The translations under genes were made by a program, and so were the position numbers. 9,556 nt of DNA from Euryarchaeota archaeon UBA39 (GTDB taxonomy: Archaea; Thermoplasmatota; Poseidoniia; Poseidoniales; Thalassarchaeaceae). The stretch lies in assembly GCA_002503045.1 (NCBI GenBank), contig DAQW01000034.1:1-9556 (forward strand). The letters are read 5' to 3'. Below the pieces are notes generated by a model. That model did no database searches. It saw only the letters and a program-made list of their open reading frames with translations, and was not told the DNA's origin. Positions 6,528 to 9,556 of the stretch are shown one piece after another. Every line of letters starts with the position of its first letter. Position 1 is the stretch's first letter.

Positions 6528-6532
6528 GGTGA
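6526..6532 (+). promoter_or_regulatory. Ribosome binding site of coxA, overlapping the coxB stop
   Basis: GAGGTGA begins inside the coxB stop codon (TGA, 6525-6527). Tandem ATGs follow at 6535 and 6538; the second has the better spacing (5 bases). The GTG at 6529 is part of the site itself and unlikely to be a start. The overlap suggests ribosomes finishing coxB reinitiate on coxA. Confidence 0.75.
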
Positions 6533-6537
6533 AAATG

Positions 6538-8925
6538 ATGAAAAATAGATCATTCATTCAGACCTTTGCAATACTTATTGTCATCGGGCTTGCTCTAAAT
6601 TTAGCACCTGATGCAGATTCCCTACCAGGTGGAATCAATGGACAATCAGAAAAAGGATGTATTTGCCATGGAGCTATTCCTGATTCAGGAGTTACTCCTT
6701 CGATTACAGGACTTCCTGGAACATTCACAGCTAGTACTACTTACACTCTTACTATTTCTTTCTCAGGAGGTCCTTCTGGAAATGATGTTACTGCAATGAA
6801 CTTAGGCGGATTTAATCTTGCAGTTTCCTCTGGAACTTTGACCGCAGTTGACGAATGGGTCAGAATCGAAAATGGAGAAGCAATCCACAATGGAATTGAT
6901 GATGATGCAGATAATGATGGCATTCAAGACTCTGTGGCTGCAGGTGGAGAACCAATAATAAGTGGAAACGATTTTACTTCTTGGACAGTAAATTGGACTT
7001 CACCAGATAGTGGATCAACTACGTTTAACTTAGCAGTAAACTCAGTCAATGGAGATGGAATTGCCTCAGCAGATGATGATTGGAATACCATGTCAGTTTC
7101 AGTATCTGGTCCATCATCTGGAGCAGTCGCAGAGCCATTAGAGCCTGCTGATCCATTCGTAGTTCTTGCAACACTAATTATCGTTTCAGGACTTCTTCTA
7201 GGTGCTGTTATTCTCTACACTTTCTATCGATCAAATCCAGATGGATTCAGTTGGGAATCTTTCTCACCTTGGATTACTGAATGGTTAACCAGCACTGATC
7301 ACAAAAAGGTTGGAACGCTTTACTTCCTTGCTGGGTTCTTCTTCCTTGGCGTTGGTGGAATCATGGCAATGCTGATTCGGATTCAACTAGCTGTCCCAGG
7401 TAACGATTTTCTAACTCAAGATCAATACAATCAATTCTTTACGATGCATGGAACAGTAATGATTTTCCTTGCTGCTATGCCATTAATCAACGGATTTGCT
7501 AATTGGTTGATTCCTTTGCAAATTGGAGCTGCAGACCTTGCACTACCAAGAATCAATGCAATGTCATTTTGGCTTCAACCTGTGGGTGCTTTACTCATCT
7601 TCACTGGAATTTTCAGCGGTGCTGCAGCAGATACTGGATGGACTGGATATGCCCCATATATTGTCTCAGAAACTGCACATACTGGGACAACCATGTGGGT
7701 CGCAGGTCAAGTAATGTTGGTCGCTTCATCTACATTGACTGGAATTAACTTCTTAACAACAATTTGCGCAATGAGAGCCCCTACAATGGGGTGGATGCAA
7801 ATGCCATTATTCACTTGGTCTATTTTTGTAGCTAATCTAATGCTATTCATTTCCATACCAGCATGGGGAGTTGGACTAATTCAAGTGTATCTGGATCGAA
7901 CTATTGGAACTGCATTCTACCATGTGGCTTCAGGAGGGGACCCTTTGCTGTGGAGCCATCTATTCTGGTACTTCGGGCATCCTGAAGTGTACGTAGTTAT
8001 TGTACCAGCATTTGGAATAATTTCTGAAGTTATTGCTACATCTGCAAGGCGCTCGGTATTCGGTTACCGATCAATGGTATATGCAATGGCAGGAATTGGA
8101 ATTGTTGCATTCATTGTATATGGTCACCATATGTTCACATCTGGTATGTCGCCTACTCTAAGATTCGTTACCATGTTGACTACAATGTTAGTTGCGGTTC
8201 CGACTGGAATCAAGATATTCAACTGGCTCAAAACAATGCACAAAGGTTCACTAATTTACAGAACTCATACACTTTGGGCATTAGGATTCCTAGTTACTTT
8301 CACACTAGGTGGAATTAGTGGAATGTTCTTCCCATCATTAGCTATGGACACACACCTTCATGAGACATATTTCGTAGTTGCCCACTTCCATTATGTATTC
8401 GTTGGAGGTACTGTTTTCGGAATGTTTGCGGGCATATACTACTGGTTCCCTAAGATGTCAGGAAAAATGATGGATGAAAATTGGGGCTTACTCCATTTCC
8501 TTACAGCCTTCATTTCGTTTAACGGAATTTTCTGGCCAATGCATAAACTTGGAGTTATGGGGATGGCTAGAAGACACCACACTTGGTTCGTTAGTGTAGA
8601 TGAATACACTAACATTCCTGCAGAGATGGCAGATTGGAATTTATTCATCTCAGTTTGCGCTTTCCTCTTCTTCTTCTCGAATTTCATTCTGGTAGGAAAT
8701 ATGATTAAAACTATAATTTCAGGAAAGAAAGCTCCAGCGGATCCTTGGGGTGGATGGTCATTTGAATGGATGTGTACTTCTCCACCTCCAACTCCTTCTT
8801 TTGACCCACATAACCTACCTATTCTACACGATGCAAACGAATATCATGAATCCGAACCAGGTAGATTTACCAAATGGTTTACTGGATTGATGGTACCTGA
8901 AGATGAATCGGAGGTGAGTCATTGA
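6538..8925 (+). CDS. coxA: Cytochrome c oxidase subunit I (A1 type) with N-terminal extracellular domain fusion
   Basis: A 795-residue catalytic subunit, about 250 longer than usual. Residues 1-28 are a signal peptide; 29-190 an extracellular choice-of-anchor V-like domain; about 205-230 an extra membrane helix; the normal core starts at WLTSTDHKKVG (249). Ligands are all present: heme a H304 and H618, heme a3 H616 (AHFHYV), CuB H481, H530 and H531, with cross-link tyrosine Y485 in HPEVY. E483 and D333 with N322 and N340 mark a D-channel, and K559 (PTGIKIF) a K-channel, so it is an A1-type proton-pumping oxidase reducing O2 to water. At the usual His-Asp magnesium site the sequence is H608-E609. 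The C-terminal PADPWGG...EWMCTSPPP is typical. The extra helix is needed to bring the core N-terminus back inside after an outside domain. It lies between coxB and coxC. The fusion is read through one uninterrupted frame. Confidence 0.96.
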   Translation: MKNRSFIQTFAILIVIGLALNLAPDADSLPGGINGQSEKGCICHGAIPDSGVTPSITGLPGTFTASTTYTLTISFSGGPSGNDVTAMNLGGFNLAVSSGTLTAVDEWVRIENGEAIHNGIDDDADNDGIQDSVAAGGEPIISGNDFTSWTVNWTSPDSGSTTFNLAVNSVNGDGIASADDDWNTMSVSVSGPSSGAVAEPLEPADPFVVLATLIIVSGLLLGAVILYTFYRSNPDGFSWESFSPWITEWLTSTDHKKVGTLYFLAGFFFLGVGGIMAMLIRIQLAVPGNDFLTQDQYNQFFTMHGTVMIFLAAMPLINGFANWLIPLQIGAADLALPRINAMSFWLQPVGALLIFTGIFSGAAADTGWTGYAPYIVSETAHTGTTMWVAGQVMLVASSTLTGINFLTTICAMRAPTMGWMQMPLFTWSIFVANLMLFISIPAWGVGLIQVYLDRTIGTAFYHVASGGDPLLWSHLFWYFGHPEVYVVIVPAFGIISEVIATSARRSVFGYRSMVYAMAGIGIVAFIVYGHHMFTSGMSPTLRFVTMLTTMLVAVPTGIKIFNWLKTMHKGSLIYRTHTLWALGFLVTFTLGGISGMFFPSLAMDTHLHETYFVVAHFHYVFVGGTVFGMFAGIYYWFPKMSGKMMDENWGLLHFLTAFISFNGIFWPMHKLGVMGMARRHHTWFVSVDEYTNIPAEMADWNLFISVCAFLFFFSNFILVGNMIKTIISGKKAPADPWGGWSFEWMCTSPPPTPSFDPHNLPILHDANEYHESEPGRFTKWFTGLMVPEDESEVSH
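6622..7107 (+). other. Choice-of-anchor V (Reeler-like) ectodomain within coxA
   Basis: This part encodes an extracellular beta-sandwich. It starts LPGGINGQSEKGCICHG and continues ITGLPGTFTASTTYTLTISF, GGFNLAVSSG, SWTVNWTSPDSGSTTFNLAV and NGDGIASADDDW, which matches in order the layout I know for choice-of-anchor V domains (a CH-containing start, P.tY..G..Y.l.v, gFql, W.f.WtaP..G...F...., NGdg). Such domains are usually found on secreted proteins with varied anchors; here the anchor is the oxidase itself. An inserted loop (6904-6930) has the DxDxDGxxD pattern of calcium-binding loops. Function unknown; donor docking or attachment to the cell surface are guesses. Confidence 0.7.
8910..8917 (+). 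promoter_or_regulatory. Ribosome binding site that sets the coxC TTG start
   Basis: GGAGGTGA, a full match to the archaeal anti-Shine-Dalgarno, lies inside the end of coxA with 7 bases between GGAGG and the TTG at 8922. It is the strongest site in the window and is the main reason for accepting a TTG start. Confidence 0.85.
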
Positions 8926-9556
8926 GCGGAGAACATGAATATGATCATCACATAGAGCCTTGGGGGCCACATGATTGGAGTCACGGGGCACCTCACAATT
9001 CATTTGCACCACTAGTAATGAGCATTGGATTCGGAGTTTTCCTGTATTCATTTGCTAATGTCTTCGTAATGGGTGAATTAGCAAATATTAGTGCAATGGC
9101 AGGAGTAATGCTTGGTTTCATAATTATCACAATGGGACTAATCATTTGGTGGCGTCAAGATATATCATTCGATGGTGTTTACGAACCGAAAGGTGTTGGA
9201 GCCCCATTCCGTAATATCGACTTACGTAAAGTTGCTATGTGGATTTTTCTCATGTCTGAGATGATGGTATTTACCAGTCTTTTCAGCACTTACATCCGAT
9301 ATCGACTAGGTATTCAAAATTGTGAAGATCTATTCCTTTCCGGTGAATGGGTTGAAGGAACAACTGTTACCTGTTTTGAGCCTGCAGCTCATCTAATTGC
9401 AAGTAGTTGGTTCCACATAGCACCTGGAGCAGTCAATACATTCGCTCTAATTGTCTCTTCCTTTACCATTGTTCTAGCCCTCAAGACAGCGAAGATGAGT
9501 AATAAGAAGTATTCAAAGAAATACAGCATTGCTATTGCAGATGTAGATTCTCATCG
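8922..9556 (+). CDS. coxC: Cytochrome c oxidase subunit III, 3' end cut by the window
   Basis: 211 codons are visible before the window ends. The frame begins with TTG at 8922, overlapping the coxA stop (TTGA), behind a very strong ribosome binding site; the next in-frame ATG would remove the N-terminus and part of the first helix. Membrane helices are seen at about 30-50, 58-77, 103-126 and 168-188. KVAMWIFLMSEMMVFTSLFSTYIRYR (103-128) is the conserved subunit III helix with its glutamate at E113, and PGAVNTFALIVSSFTIVLAL (168-187) matches the canonical LNT...SSFT helix. The protein is a membrane subunit that stabilises subunit I and helps proton uptake through the D-channel; it carries no redox centre. 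The first 25 residues hold six histidines (5, 9, 10, 17, 21, 25). An outside loop has two cysteines (C134, C151) that may form a disulfide. Confidence 0.92.
   Translation, partial: MSGEHEYDHHIEPWGPHDWSHGAPHNSFAPLVMSIGFGVFLYSFANVFVMGELANISAMAGVMLGFIIITMGLIIWWRQDISFDGVYEPKGVGAPFRNIDLRKVAMWIFLMSEMMVFTSLFSTYIRYRLGIQNCEDLFLSGEWVEGTTVTCFEPAAHLIASSWFHIAPGAVNTFALIVSSFTIVLALKTAKMSNKKYSKKYSIAIADVDSH

Noticed and set aside
6529..6534. GTG at 6529 as the coxA start
   Set aside because: It lies within the GAGGTGA ribosome binding site that serves the tandem ATGs at 6535 and 6538.
6658..6669. Calling the CxCH a heme c site
   Set aside because: Covalent heme c attachment needs CxxCH (or known longer variants); the one-residue spacing does not match. 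Kept only as a motif of interest.
1..9556. CRISPR arrays, tRNA or rRNA genes, insertion sequences, terminal repeats
   Set aside because: No spaced direct repeats, cloverleaf, rRNA-like sequence, transposase or flanking inverted repeats were seen on either strand by eye.

Overview
The window looks like a chromosomal segment of an uncultivated marine archaeon, most likely a Marine Group II / Poseidoniales-type euryarchaeon. The evidence is indirect. The DNA is AT-rich with strong GGAGGT/GAGGTGA ribosome binding sites. There is an archaeal-style Lrp/AsnC regulator and a small stand-alone Toprim protein of the UPF0292 type. An aerobic A1-type heme-copper oxidase operon carries extracellular CxCH and choice-of-anchor V-like sequence of a kind I associate with this group. 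No rRNA, tRNA, CRISPR array, insertion sequence or phage gene was seen.

Left half (1-5065, all + strand): a gene truncated by the window edge (unknown function) overlaps by ATGA a single-pass membrane protein with a signal peptide (547-1647). Next comes an Lrp/AsnC-family regulator (best start 1705), whose start lies in a short GC-rich island and whose ribosome binding site can fold into a hairpin. After 28 bases follows a 955-residue RapA/HepA-like SNF2 ATPase (2198-5065) with all helicase motifs and a RapA-like C-terminal module. A minus-strand Toprim protein (5066-5569) converges on it with no spacer.

Middle (5570-5804): a 235-base divergent control region between the Toprim gene and the cytochrome oxidase operon. 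It contains an AT-rich dyad that could be a bidirectional promoter, a 15-bp palindrome upstream of the Toprim gene, a pair of inverted CGGGGGCT octamers, and a possible 18-codon leader ORF whose stop overlaps the Toprim start.

Right half (5805-9556, + strand): coxB, coxA and coxC of a terminal oxidase, closely packed (coxA follows coxB within about 10 bases; the coxC TTG start overlaps the coxA stop). CuA, heme a, heme a3, CuB, D-channel and K-channel residues are all visible, so the enzyme should be an active proton-pumping O2 reductase. The main oddity is coxA: its catalytic core is preceded in the same frame by a signal peptide, an extracellular beta-rich choice-of-anchor V (Reeler-like) domain with a CxCH motif and a calcium-loop-like DxDxDGxxD, and an extra membrane helix. 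With the cysteine-rich CuA domain of coxB, this implies an elaborated outer face of the oxidase where the electron donor docks.
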